Of a stretch of DNA of 64,000 nucleotides, positions 1 to 8,537 are shown piece by piece (position 1 is the stretch's first letter; every line of letters begins with the position of its first letter). The translations under genes and the position numbers were made by a program. The DNA is from Pseudoclavibacter helvolus (GTDB lineage: Bacteria; Actinomycetota; Actinomycetes; Actinomycetales; Microbacteriaceae): the NCBI RefSeq assembly GCF_014191305.1, contig NZ_JACHWJ010000003.1:124001-188000 (forward strand), given 5' to 3'. The notes under the pieces are model-generated. The model had not been told where the DNA came from, searched no databases, and saw only the letters and a list, made by a program, of their open reading frames with translations.

Positions 1-2
1 TC

Positions 3-617
3 GACCTGTGGGTTGTGCAGCGAGAAGACGCGACCCCGGTCGAGTACGCCGATATGTGGCTGAAGGATGCGGCAGAGAACGCCGAGCTGTCGAGCTGGCA
101 GCACGCGTTCCGCCGGTACCTCCAGGACTTCGCGAGTCGCGACGTCGAACGGATCGGAATGGGGATGTTCTTCCTGCGTCGCACCCACGAGGGCGCGGTC
201 GGCGGCCCGCTGCGTCGTTTCGAGCACCTCACGCACGCGCTTGGTCACCCGCTGGCCGAGCACATCCGCGACGGCTTCGAGGCCATCACCTGGCTTCGCG
301 GCGTGGACGACGCCGAGCTCTTCGACGAGCCGCTCGTCGTTGCCGGAGACGTCACCGAGGAGCGGCACTCGCGGCCGGGCGACGAGGACCCGAGCATCAT
401 CATGCTCCGTCAGGGGGCAGGCTTCCGCCGCACCATGTCCATGTCGACCGAGCTCACTGGCTTCGTTTCGGTGTGTGACGGCGAGCTGGTCGGGTCGCAG
501 ATCGTCACCGCCATCGCCTCGCTCGTCGACGTCGAGGAAGAGGCGCTGCGCGCAAGCCTCGTCCCCGACGTGCGAGAACTCGTCGCGCTCGGCTTCCTCG
601 AGCCGCGCTGGCGCTAG
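3..617 (+). CDS. C-terminal part of a SAM-dependent methyltransferase (5' truncated by window edge)
   Basis: The reading frame is open from the first bases, so the true start lies upstream of the window. The visible 204 residues contain no Rossmann core; they look like the C-terminal accessory region of actinobacterial class I methyltransferases of the HemK/small-methyltransferase type that carry DUF7059/DUF7782 regions. Supporting features are the opening segment DLWVVQRE followed by a Tyr-x-x-x-Trp-Leu helix (VEYADMWLKDA), a GMGMFFLRR strand, and the terminal Leu-rich helix ending in ELVALGFLEPRWR. The catalytic NPPY-type motif would be upstream and cannot be checked. The next gene starts 7 bases later on the same strand. 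Family call from pattern memory. Confidence 0.6.
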   Translation, partial: DLWVVQREDATPVEYADMWLKDAAENAELSSWQHAFRRYLQDFASRDVERIGMGMFFLRRTHEGAVGGPLRRFEHLTHALGHPLAEHIRDGFEAITWLRGVDDAELFDEPLVVAGDVTEERHSRPGDEDPSIIMLRQGAGFRRTMSMSTELTGFVSVCDGELVGSQIVTAIASLVDVEEEALRASLVPDVRELVALGFLEPRWR

Positions 618-624
618 GCACACG

Positions 625-1914
625 ATGAGCTCGGCAGGTCGAATCGCCCCACTCGACGGGGTCCGAGTGCTCGAACTCGGCAACTTCATCGCGGCCCCAA
701 CTGCCGGGCGGATGCTCGCCGACTTCGGCGCGGAGGTCATCAAGGTCGAGCGGCCGGGGACCGGCGACGAGCTGCGCTCCTGGCGCCTGCATCCGGGATC
801 GACGACGTCGATGCTCTTCCACACGATCAACCGCAACAAGAAGTCGATCACCCTCGACCTCCGCACGGAGGAGGGGCGGGACGCGGTCCGAGCGCTCGCG
901 GTCGACTGCGACGTGATCCTCGAGAACTTCCGACCGGGCACGATCGAACGCTGGGGCATCGGGCCCGACGTGCTCAACACGATCAATCCGGAGATCGTGA
1001 TCGGGCGGATCTCCGCGTTCGGCCAGACGGGCCCGCTCTCGAGCAGGCCAGGGTTCGCGGCGGTCGCTGAGGCCATGGGCGGATTCCGGAACCTGGTCGG
1101 CGACCCAGACCGTGCCCCCGTGCGCGTCGGCGTCTCGATCGGCGACTCCATCGCAGGCGTCTATGCCGCCTACGGGGTCATGATGGCGATGTTCCAGCGC
1201 GAGCGACGCCGCGGCACCGGCCTCGAGCCCGCGCCCCTCGAGGAGCGAGTCATCGACGTCGCCCTCAACGAGGCCATGTTCTCGATGATGGAGTCGCTCA
1301 TTCCCGACTACCAGGCGCACGGAGTTGTCCGCGAGCGGGTCGGCGGTCGGATCGAGGGCATCGCGCCCACCAACGCGTACGTGTGCGCCGAAGGGAAGAA
1401 CGTTGTCATCGCCGGCAATGCGGATGCGATCTTCCAGCGCCTCATGGTGATCATCGGCAGGAACGACCTCGCGGAAGACTCGGGGCTGGCGACGAACAAC
1501 CTCCGCTGGGAGCGTCGTGACGAGCTCGACGCAGCGATCGGGGCCTGGACGGCGACGCTCGCGGCCGACGAGGTGCTGGACATCCTCGACGAGGCCGGCG
1601 TTCCCTCCGGCCCCATCTACACGGCCGCCGACATCAGCGAGAGCCCCCAATACGAGGCGCGGGACATGATCCAGAAGTTCGACGTCGCCGACGGAGAACG
1701 GACCATCGAGGGTGTCGGCTTCCCCGGTATCGTGCCCGTGCTTGGCCCCTCTTCCCTCCCGATCCGCTCGCTCGCACCCGAACTCGGGCAGGACACTGCG
1801 GCCGTGCTCGCCGCCTACCTCGGGCTTCCCTCCGCACCGATCGCACCGGGCGGCCCAGGCGACTCAGGCGGCCCAGGTGCTGACCACGACGACGAAGGAG
1901 CAGACACACGATGA
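625..1914 (+). CDS. CaiB/BaiF family CoA-transferase
   Basis: 429 residues, usual length for class III CoA-transferases, which move CoA between carboxylic acids through an aspartyl-CoA thioester. The N-terminus LDGVRVLELGNFIAAPTAGR and the following DFGAEVIKVERPGTGDE are the family signature; the likely catalytic Asp is D174 in IGDSIAG. The ATG at 625 was chosen because the family begins about eight residues before the conserved GVRVLEL; an earlier in-frame start would run through the preceding gene. The stop overlaps the next start as ATGA, so the gene is [15 protein letters not shown] coupled to the lyase behind it. The pair suggests that an acid such as a methylated hydroxy-dicarboxylate is activated to a CoA ester and then cleaved; the substrate is not known. 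Confidence 0.88.
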   Translation: MSSAGRIAPLDGVRVLELGNFIAAPTAGRMLADFGAEVIKVERPGTGDELRSWRLHPGSTTSMLFHTINRNKKSITLDLRTEEGRDAVRALAVDCDVILENFRPGTIERWGIGPDVLNTINPEIVIGRISAFGQTGPLSSRPGFAAVAEAMGGFRNLVGDPDRAPVRVGVSIGDSIAGVYAAYGVMMAMFQRERRRGTGLEPAPLEERVIDVALNEAMFSMMESLIPDYQAHGVVRERVGGRIEGIAPTNAYVCAEGKNVVIAGNADAIFQRLMVIIGRNDLAEDSGLATNNLRWERRDELDAAIGAWTATLAADEVLDILDEAGVPSGPIYTAADISESPQYEARDMIQKFDVADGERTIEGVGFPGIVPVLGPSSLPIRSLAPELGQDTAAVLAAYLGLPSAPIAPGGPGDSGGPGADHDDEGADTR

Positions 1915-2843
1915 GGCAGACGCCACTCGCCGCGGCGCGACTCCGCGACGTGACCCTGCGCGACGGACTGCAGCTCACAGGGCGGATGCTCGGGGCCGAG
2001 CGCAAGGTCGAGCTCGCGCGGGAGCTCTTCGCGGCTGGAATCCCGGAGCTCGAGATCGGCTCCATGGCGAGGGGCGACCTCGTGCCTCCCATGGCCAACA
2101 CGCTCGAGGTGATCGAGGCGCTCACTCCCGAGGAGCTTGAACGCTGCTGGGTGTGGGTCGCTACCCCAAGGCACGTCGAGAAGGCCGCCGCTGCTGGAGC
2201 CCGCAACTTCCAGTACTGCTTCTCGGCATCCGACGCCCACAACGAAGCAAACATCGGGCGGTCCACCGAGGCGAGTCTTGCGGCCATGCCAGACGCGATG
2301 GCCCTCGCGCAGCAGGCGGGCGGGCGCATCCAGTTGTGCATCGCGACGTCGTTCACGTGCCCCTTCGATGGGCAGGTGGACCCCAACCGGGTCATCGCCA
2401 TCGCGAACGACCCACGAGCCGAGGGCGCCGCTGACATCGTGATCTGCGACACCCTCGGCCAGGCACATCCGGGGCAGGTGTCGTCGCTCATCTCGCGAGT
2501 CGTCGCCGAGACACCCCAGCGCGAGATCGTCTTCCACGGCCACGACACTTGGGGCGCCGGTGTCTCCAACGCGCTGGCCGCGGTGCAGGCGGGGGCGAGC
2601 GTCGTCGACGGGGCGCTCGGCGGGCTCGGCGGTTGCCCGTTCGCTCCCGGCGCGAGCGGCAACACCGCCACCGAGGACCTGCTCTTCGCGATGCGACCCG
2701 AGTGGCTCACACTAGACCGGTTCGCGCGCATCGTGCGATCATCCGAGAGCTTGCTCACCGAACTCGACGAGCCGAACCGTTCGAAGGCTCGGCAGGGAGC
2801 GCGGTCGAAGGCGCCGGCGTTCGACTGGGTGCTGCCGGACTAG
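1911..2843 (+). CDS. HMG-CoA lyase-like (HMGL/DRE-TIM family) enzyme
   Basis: 310 residues forming a DRE-TIM barrel. It keeps the active-site residues of HMG-CoA lyases: Arg-Asp-Gly at TLRDGLQ (residues about 16-22) for substrate and metal, the metal-binding His pair in HGHDTWG, and the glycine-rich loop GGLGGCPFAPGASGN with the catalytic Cys and the Asn ligand. The family strand usually read as SVTS/SFVS-type is SMARGD here, so the acyl pocket differs from true HMG-CoA lyase. Four-base overlap with the CoA-transferase upstream supports one pathway, for example activation and retro-aldol cleavage of a citramalyl- or methylglutaryl-type CoA ester (inference). No leucine-catabolism partner genes are visible. 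Confidence 0.85.
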   Translation: MRQTPLAAARLRDVTLRDGLQLTGRMLGAERKVELARELFAAGIPELEIGSMARGDLVPPMANTLEVIEALTPEELERCWVWVATPRHVEKAAAAGARNFQYCFSASDAHNEANIGRSTEASLAAMPDAMALAQQAGGRIQLCIATSFTCPFDGQVDPNRVIAIANDPRAEGAADIVICDTLGQAHPGQVSSLISRVVAETPQREIVFHGHDTWGAGVSNALAAVQAGASVVDGALGGLGGCPFAPGASGNTATEDLLFAMRPEWLTLDRFARIVRSSESLLTELDEPNRSKARQGARSKAPAFDWVLPD

Positions 2844-2955
2844 GAGAGCGCTCGCGTACCTGACCGCCATCCGCTCAACCGCGCGGGATATGCAGGCTCA
2901 CACGCGAACAAGCCAGCGATTCTCGTGTGCTGACGGGCCGAGCCGGGCCGGGCGG

Positions 2956-2997
2956 GCTGGGGCTGACATGCTGGGGCTGACGTGCTGGGGCTGACGT
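2956..2997. repeat. three tandem 14-base repeats
   Basis: Three head-to-tail copies of GCTGGGGCTGAC followed by AT or GT (starts 2956, 2970, 2984). The last copy stops just before the stop codon of the minus-strand DoxX-like gene, in the convergent gap after the HMG-CoA-lyase-like gene. No clear fold or coding role seen. Confidence 0.8.
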
Positions 2998-2998
2998 G

Positions 2999-3526
2999 TC
3001 AGCTGGGATGCTCGGCGTCGCGGCGGCGGAATGGCGTGAGCAGCAAGCGGCGGTCGCGCCAGGCGGCCGTAGACCAGAGCGCGAGCCCGATGAGCAGCAC
3101 CTGGAACGGCAGGCGGATGAGCCGGGCCGCGTCGGTATCGAGCCCGAACGCATCCGTTCCCGTCACGTACTGGGAGATGTTGCCGGGGAACACCGCGACG
3201 AAGAACGCGGCCACGGTGAAGCCGACCGCGACCCTCCAGCGCCAGGCAACGATGAGCGCAAGCCCGAGCAGCACCTCGACGACGCCGGACGCGAGCACCA
3301 CGAAGTCGGCGTCGAGCGGCAGCCACGTCAGCACCTGAGCCTGAAAATCGGCCCGCGCGAACGTCAGGTGTGCGGTCCCGGCGAAGAGCAGGAACCCGCC
3401 GAGCACCACGCGCGCGAGCGTCCGCGGCAGCGAAGTGCGGGGCGTGCCCGGTGAGCTTGGCGTACTTGGCATGCGTGACGTGCGGGCGCCTGGCTCAGTG
3501 CTGCCTGCTGGTGTGGGGGACTTCAT
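2999..3526 (-). CDS. DoxX-like small membrane protein
   Basis: 175 residues if started at the ATG at 3526; a later ATG at 3472 would give about 157. The first 30 residues are Pro/Ser/Thr-rich and probably cytoplasmic. After them come four hydrophobic helices: one beginning at LARVVLGGFLLFAGTAHL, a second around VVLASGVVEVLLGLALIV, a third at VAVGFTVAAFFVAVFPG with the N-I-S-Q-Y segment typical of DoxX/DUF4267-like proteins, and a fourth at LPFQVLLIGLALWS. The FAGTAHLTF motif in helix 1 is characteristic. It lies downstream of, and slightly overlaps, the broken CPBP gene. Function unknown; the family includes electron-transfer partners and stress proteins. Confidence 0.75.
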   Translation of the reverse strand: MKSPTPAGSTEPGARTSRMPSTPSSPGTPRTSLPRTLARVVLGGFLLFAGTAHLTFARADFQAQVLTWLPLDADFVVLASGVVEVLLGLALIVAWRWRVAVGFTVAAFFVAVFPGNISQYVTGTDAFGLDTDAARLIRLPFQVLLIGLALWSTAAWRDRRLLLTPFRRRDAEHPS

Positions 3527-3545
3527 CCGCCAAGTCTGTGCCCTC

Positions 3546-3629
3546 CGCCTGCGCCCGCCCTGCGCCCGCCCTGGCTCCGCCTTGCGCCCGGCCTGCGCCC
3601 GGCCTTGCGCCCGGCCTGGCTCCGCCCTG
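3546..3629. repeat. degenerate low-complexity repeat
   Basis: Runs of CCTGCGCCCG/CCTGGCTCCG units repeated about eight times. Read on the minus strand they would encode Gly-Ala-Arg-Pro/Gly-Arg-Ala-Gln strings at the end of the CPBP reading frame, which is not conserved family sequence. The region lies in or beside the 5' part of the DoxX-like gene's leader. Confidence 0.75.
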
Positions 3630-3655
3630 ACCAGAACCGGCCGCAAGAGAGAGGC

Positions 3656-3689
3656 AGATGCAGGTTCGCGCGCCAGCGAACCTGCATCT
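3656..3689. repeat. intergenic hairpin, 14-bp perfect stem
   Basis: Arms AGATGCAGGTTCGC (3656-3669) and GCGAACCTGCATCT (3676-3689) pair perfectly around a six-base loop GCGCCA. The inner stem and loop are nearly the same as those of the hairpin at 49913-49972, with one compensatory pair exchange. It lies between the body of the CPBP gene and the DoxX-like gene, inside the apparent CPBP read-through tail. Confidence 0.85.
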
Positions 3690-4818
3690 CACCCACTCCT
3701 GTCGCAGGGGCGCGGCTGGGTGATGGTTTGGGGGAGCGGTTGGGTGAGGGCTTAGGGGTGGCGCGGGGAGTGGCTTCGGGGGCGCGAACTGCTTTGTCGC
3801 GAGCAGCACGCCGACGAAGATGAGCGGCACGATCCAGCCGGTCCAGCCGACGATCGTCGCCTGCGTCGTGTCGACGCGCTCTCCGGCCGCCGCGAACAGC
3901 AGGTAGGAGCCGCCGGCCTCGTTGAACGCACCGTGCGCGAGGGCCGCAGGCCACACCGATTCCGAGCGGATGCGCAACCAGTCGAACACCGACCCGACCA
4001 GGATGCACATCCCGGTCATCATGGTCAGTCCGAGCCAGCCAGGCGCATCCAGATAGTTGTAGCCGAGCAGGATCAGCGGGGCGTGCCAGAGGCCCCAGAT
4101 CACACCGGAGATGAGCAGCGCGGGGACAATGCCGAACTTCAGGAGCTTCGGGAGCAGCCAGCCGCGCCAGCCCAGCTCCTCGCCGAGCGCGGGGATGACG
4201 TTGATGACGGCGCCGAGCGGGATGCTCGCAAGCTGCAGCAGGACAAGGAGCGCGATCGGGAGGGCGATCTCGGGGATCTCCGTTCCGGTGGCGGCGCTCG
4301 CGGCGGCGAGCTGCTCGTCGAGGTTCTCCTGGTAGCCGGAGAAGTTCACGAGGTCCATCGAGTACACGCCGAAGAGCGCCCCGATAGGGAGCGCGATGAG
4401 GACAAGCGCGACGGGACGACAACGGCGAGCGCGAGGTACGCGATGAGCCTTCGAGCCGGCTTGAGGGGGACGATGCCGAGCGCACGCCACGGCCGCGCTG
4501 GCCGCTCGACGATGAAGACCGCGACCAGAGCCGCGATGGCGGGCGTCAGCATCATCGCGATGGAGATGACCGTGAACCAGGGGTGCGCGAGGCCCTCGCC
4601 AAGCCAGAGAGGCAACGTCACGAGCCATGGAAGGCCGAACGCCAAGGCGAGGAAGACGCCGATCGCGAGCTTCTCCCGTCCGCTCGCAGCGGGGGTGGTC
4701 TTGGCGGTCAGCGAGGTGAGCTGCACGGACCCACCCTCTCGTTTCGCTGGGTGCGCTGTCAACGAGCAACGACCCGCAGGCACACAGACGCGACGACGCG
4801 GATGCGTGAGAGAAACGA

Positions 4819-4852
4819 GGATGCCCCCGCCCGTCTCCGAGCGGGGGCATCC
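4819..4852 (-). terminator. rho-independent-type terminator
   Basis: Twelve-base perfect stem (GGATGCCCCCGC / GCGGGGGCATCC) with a ten-base loop, 24 bases past the stop of the second CNNM-like gene. On the minus strand it is followed by TCGTTTCTC, a weak T-rich tail. It separates the CNNM pair from the CPBP gene. Confidence 0.8.
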
Positions 4853-4875
4853 CGTGGTTGGTTTCGAAGCTGCCG

Positions 4876-5919
4876 CTAGGCGGCCGCGGCGGTCGCGTTG
4901 ACCTCGCCGACCAGCACCTCGAGGACGTCCTCGAGGAACAGGAGGCCGGTCACGTTGCCCTCGGAGTCGAGGGCCTTCGCGACGTGCGCCCCGCGGTTGC
5001 GGAGCACCGCCATGGCGTCCTCGAGCTCCGCGTCGCGCGACACGGAGACGAGGCTCCGCAGGCGCTTCTGCGGGATCGGCGCCGTGAAGGCGTCTGCCCC
5101 CATGAGGTCCATGACGTCCTTCATGTGGATGTAGCTGGTCGGCTCGCCGCGCTCGTCGGTGACGACGTAGCGCGAGAAGCCGTGCTCGGCGACTGCCTTC
5201 TGCACGTCGATGGGGCGAGCGCCTGCCGGCAGGAGCACCATCTCGGCGATCGGCACGTCGACGTCGCTGACCTTCTTCTCCGTGAACTCGAACGCGCCCG
5301 CGAGCGTGCCCGAAGTGTCGTTCAGGGTTCCCTCGCGGGTCGACTGCTCGACGATTCCGGCCACCTCCTCGAGCGTGTACGTGCTTGTCGCCTCGTCCTT
5401 CGGTTCGACCTTGAAGAGGCGGAGCACGCCGTTCGCGATCGTGTTGAGGCTCCAGATGATCGGGTTGAAGATCTTGGACACCACAACGAGGGGCGGGGCG
5501 AGGAGGAGGGATGCGCGGTCCGGCACCGAGAACGCGAGGTTCTTCGGGATCATCTCGCCGAACACGACGTGCAGGAACGTGACCAGCACAAGCGCCACGA
5601 TGAACGCGATAGCGCTGATGACCTCGGACGACAGCGCGGTGAGTCCGAGCGGGATCTCGAGGAGGTGGTGGATGGCCGGCTCCGACACGTTCAGGATGAG
5701 CAGCGAGCAGACGGTGATGCCCAGCTGGCTCGTCGCCAGCATGAGCGTCGCGTGCTCCATCGCCCAGAGGGTCGTCTTCGCGGCCCGGCTGCCCCGCTCG
5801 GCGAGCGGCTCGATCTGGGATCGCTTCGCGGAGATGACCGCGAACTCGGCGCCGACGAAGAAGGCGTTGCCGATGAGGAGGACAAACAGCCACAGGATTC
5901 CTGGCAGGTACTCACTCAT
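4876..5919 (-). CDS. CNNM/HlyC-CorC family membrane protein (second of pair)
   Basis: 347 residues. The N-terminal CNNM (DUF21) domain has about four membrane helices: LWLFVLLIGNAFFVGAEFAV, then the conserved LATSQLGITVCSLLI, and a helix before VVFGEMIPKNLA, the family PK-N motif. Two CBS domains follow (about residues 210-335) with PIAEMVLLPAG and SRYVVTDERGEPTSYIHMKD. Unlike its upstream partner it ends right after the CBS pair and lacks the C-terminal transporter-associated domain. Members are linked to Mg/Co efflux or homeostasis. Its start overlaps the upstream gene's end by eight bases, so the two are [12 protein letters not shown] and may form a heteromer (inference). Confidence 0.88.
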   Translation of the reverse strand: MSEYLPGILWLFVLLIGNAFFVGAEFAVISAKRSQIEPLAERGSRAAKTTLWAMEHATLMLATSQLGITVCSLLILNVSEPAIHHLLEIPLGLTALSSEVISAIAFIVALVLVTFLHVVFGEMIPKNLAFSVPDRASLLLAPPLVVVSKIFNPIIWSLNTIANGVLRLFKVEPKDEATSTYTLEEVAGIVEQSTREGTLNDTSGTLAGAFEFTEKKVSDVDVPIAEMVLLPAGARPIDVQKAVAEHGFSRYVVTDERGEPTSYIHMKDVMDLMGADAFTAPIPQKRLRSLVSVSRDAELEDAMAVLRNRGAHVAKALDSEGNVTGLLFLEDVLEVLVGEVNATAAAA

Positions 5920-7291
5920 TGGTCATCACCTCCTTGACTCGTTCGTGCGCTCTGTCGTGCGCGAGCTCCTGATTGGTCATGAGGCTCTGGTCGCCGTCCG
6001 GTTCGTTGGGCAGGTAGCGGACCCGCACGATGCGGGTGCCGTCGATGCGCTCGACGCGCAGCGTACCCGTCTCGATGGCGACCTCGTCGCCGAGCTCGGG
6101 GAGGCGCTCGAGGGTGTCGGTGATGAATCCGCCGACCGTGTCGTAGTCGCCGTTTTCCGGCACTTCGATGGCGAGGCGGTCGAGCACCTCGTCCGGGCGC
6201 CAGGAGGCGTCGAACGTGACCGAGCGGCCGCGCCGGATGAATCCGGTCTGGTGTCGGTCGTGTTCGTCCTCGAGCTCGCCGACGATTTCCTCGACGAGGT
6301 CTTCGAGCGTGACGATGCCGGCCGTGCCGCCGTGCTCATCCACGACGACGGCCACCTGGTGGCGTTCGGCGCGCAGCAGGGTCAGCAGGGCGGATGCCCC
6401 CATCGACTCGGGCACGCGAAGCGCCTCGGTCTGCAGGTCGCGGGCCGTGACCTCGGCCTGCTGCTCGACGGCGACCGCGAACGCCTGCTTGGCGTGCACG
6501 AACCCCGTGATGTTGTCGGGGGTGCCGTCCACGACAGGGAACCGGGAGTACCCGGTCTCGATGGCGAGGGCGATGATCGCCTGCGCGGTGTCGTAGACCT
6601 CAACGCTCGCCATGCGCACGCGGGGTGTCATGACGTCGGATGCGTCGTGCTCGGCGAACTTGAGGGTGCGGCGCAGCAGGGCTGCGTCGTCTTCCTCGAG
6701 GAGGCCGGAGAGCGCCGAGTGGCGGATGAGGTACGACAGCTCGTCGGCGCTTCTGGCGCCGGAGAGCTCCTCCTTGGGCTCGATGCCCATGGAGCGGATG
6801 ATGGCGTTCGCCGTGTTGTTCAGGAGCAGGATCACGGGCTTGAACACCGTCGTGAAGAGCGCCTGGAACGGGATGACGATCTTCGCCGTCGCCCGGGGGA
6901 GGGCGAGCGCGAAGTTCTTGGGGACGAGCTCGCCGATGATCATCGAGAACAGCGTCGCGAGGACGATGCCGACGATTGCTCCCACGACGGGCACGAGGCC
7001 CGCGGGGATCCCGAGGCCAGTGAGGGGCTCCTCGAGGAGAGAGCTGACGGCCGGCTCGAACGTGTATCCCGTGAGCAGGGTCGTGAGCGTGATTCCGAGC
7101 TGCGCGCTGGAGAGGTGCGTCGACGTGATCTTCAGGGCCTTGATGGTGGGCCCGAGTCGCTTCTCTCCGCGGCTTTGCCGTTTTTCGAGTTCGTTTCGGT
7201 CGAGGTTGACGAGAGCGAATTCACTCGCGACGAACAACCCGGTTCCGACTGTGAGAACGAGGCCGATGCCGAGCATCACCCATTCGTTCAT
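5912..7291 (-). CDS. CNNM/HlyC-CorC family membrane protein (first of pair)
   Basis: 459 residues with the full domain set: CNNM membrane domain (about 1-200) with [36 protein letters not shown] and [13 protein letters not shown]; a CBS pair (about 215-330) containing DVMTPRVRM and [10 protein letters not shown]; and the C-terminal CorC/HlyC domain (about 350-435) with [17 protein letters not shown]. Probable role is divalent-cation (Mg or Co) export or homeostasis in the cytoplasmic membrane. It leads a two-gene operon with its shorter paralogue, overlapping by eight bases. The 120 bases upstream hold no other gene. Confidence 0.9.
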   Translation of the reverse strand: MNEWVMLGIGLVLTVGTGLFVASEFALVNLDRNELEKRQSRGEKRLGPTIKALKITSTHLSSAQLGITLTTLLTGYTFEPAVSSLLEEPLTGLGIPAGLVPVVGAIVGIVLATLFSMIIGELVPKNFALALPRATAKIVIPFQALFTTVFKPVILLLNNTANAIIRSMGIEPKEELSGARSADELSYLIRHSALSGLLEEDDAALLRRTLKFAEHDASDVMTPRVRMASVEVYDTAQAIIALAIETGYSRFPVVDGTPDNITGFVHAKQAFAVAVEQQAEVTARDLQTEALRVPESMGASALLTLLRAERHQVAVVVDEHGGTAGIVTLEDLVEEIVGELEDEHDRHQTGFIRRGRSVTFDASWRPDEVLDRLAIEVPENGDYDTVGGFITDTLERLPELGDEVAIETGTLRVERIDGTRIVRVRYLPNEPDGDQSLMTNQELAHDRAHERVKEVMTNE

Positions 7292-7411
7292 GCGTGGTGC
7301 CTCCAGACTGTGGCGGCTGAGAGTGCGGCCGGAACGTCGAGAGGCTTGGGACTATGACTAGGAGGGTCTTCCATGAGGGGAGATTCTAGTGAGCTTTCGT
7401 TTGCATGCAAT

Positions 7412-8473
7412 TCAGAGAGCTGAGAGAACGCCTTCTTCTCTGCCCTGCGACGTCCACGCGGGGTCGGCCGAACGGTGGCCGACAACACGTTCCGCGAGCC
7501 CGTCGAGCTGCTGGAGCTGCTGGCCGGACAGCTCGAGGCCGATGGCGCGCAGGTTCTCGTCGATGCGTTCCGGGCTGCGGGTTCCCGGGATAGGGGAGAC
7601 GCGCACGCCGAACTCGGCCGACTTCGCGTACACCCAGGCGATGGCGACCTCGGCGACCGAGACGTGCTGGCCGTGCTGCTCGCTCAGCTGCTGCGCGACG
7701 GCCGCGACCTCGCCGGCAAGGGCGCGGTTGGTGGGCAGGTTCTCAGGGAAGAATCGGGGGAAGTTGGCGCGTACGTTGGGCTTCTCGGCGCCGAGCTCAG
7801 CCCACGAGTCGGTGAGCAGGCCACGGCTGACCGGGGAGTACGGCACGAAGCCCGCGCCAACCTCGCGGATGGCGGGGATAACGTGCGCCTCGAGGTCGCG
7901 GCTGAAGATGCTGTACTCGCTCTGCACGGCCGCGATGGGGTGCACGGCGGCGGCGCGGAGGATCTCGGCACCCGTCGGCTCGCTCAGCCCGATGTGCCGC
8001 ACCTTGCCGTCGGCGACGAGCTCGGAGACGAAGCCGACAGTCTCCTCGATGGGCACGTTCGGGTCGACCCGGTGCTGGTAGTAGAGGTCGATGTAGTCGG
8101 TGCCGAGGCGCTTGAGGGAGAGCTCGACCTGCTCGCGCACGTGCTCGCGGTCGCCGCGCACGCCGCGCTTTCCGACGCCGTCGCCCTTCGTGATGCCGAA
8201 CTTCGTGGCGAGCTGGATGCGCTCCCGCTGCGCCGGCAAGATCTTCGCGATCGTGAGCTCGCTGCGGCCGTCGCCGTAGATGTTGGCGGTGTCGATGAAC
8301 GTGATGCCTGCATCCACCGCGTGCTGGAGCGTGCGCAGGGCCTGTTCATCGTCGATGGGGCCGTACGCGTCGCTGAGGCTCATGGCGCCGTAGCCCTGCA
8401 CCGTCGTCACGAGGCCGTCGCCGAGGAGGGTCGTGGGGAGTTCAGCTGCGGGGCCGTTCGTCTCGTGCGTCAT
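7412..8473 (-). CDS. aldo/keto reductase
   Basis: 353 residues, a TIM-barrel NADPH-dependent reductase of the YajO/AKR13 type. The catalytic tetrad is visible: Asp and Tyr in FIDTANIYGDGRSE, Lys in LATKFG, and His in LYYQHRVDPN. The cofactor segment near the end, SPIPGTRSPERIDENLRAI, binds the phosphate of NADPH in this family. The protein begins with an acidic stretch before TTLLGDGLVTTVQGYG. It lies 64 bases downstream of the MFS transporter on the same strand and may be co-transcribed. Physiological substrate unknown; the family reduces aldehydes and ketones. Confidence 0.9.
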   Translation of the reverse strand: MTHETNGPAAELPTTLLGDGLVTTVQGYGAMSLSDAYGPIDDEQALRTLQHAVDAGITFIDTANIYGDGRSELTIAKILPAQRERIQLATKFGITKGDGVGKRGVRGDREHVREQVELSLKRLGTDYIDLYYQHRVDPNVPIEETVGFVSELVADGKVRHIGLSEPTGAEILRAAAVHPIAAVQSEYSIFSRDLEAHVIPAIREVGAGFVPYSPVSRGLLTDSWAELGAEKPNVRANFPRFFPENLPTNRALAGEVAAVAQQLSEQHGQHVSVAEVAIAWVYAKSAEFGVRVSPIPGTRSPERIDENLRAIGLELSGQQLQQLDGLAERVVGHRSADPAWTSQGREEGVLSAL

Positions 8474-8537
8474 GCATCAAGTGTCGTGCGCACCACCGAC
8501 ATTCCGCCAGCGGGCCCTGCCCCGGGGGTAACAGTAG

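Larger units (their letters stand above)
3495..4726 (-). pseudogene. CPBP family intramembrane metalloprotease, frameshifted
   Basis: Two overlapping frames together make a CPBP (Rce1/Abi-like) membrane protease. The N-terminal part starts at the GTG at 4726, preceded by GAGAGGGTGG, and gives four hydrophobic segments up to AYLALAVVVP. The rest continues in another frame from PVALVLIALPIGALFG. The switch falls at the GGG triplet 4413-4415; one extra G there would restore a continuous protein. The second part has the family motifs: EELGWRGW (the Glu-Glu and Arg), FGIVPALLISGVIWGLWHAP, and HGAFNEAGGS with the conserved His and Asn. After QFAPPKP the frame runs through a hairpin and low-complexity repeats to 3495, which is not family-like. 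Either a decayed gene or a one-base sequence error; adjacent genes look intact. Confidence 0.75.
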
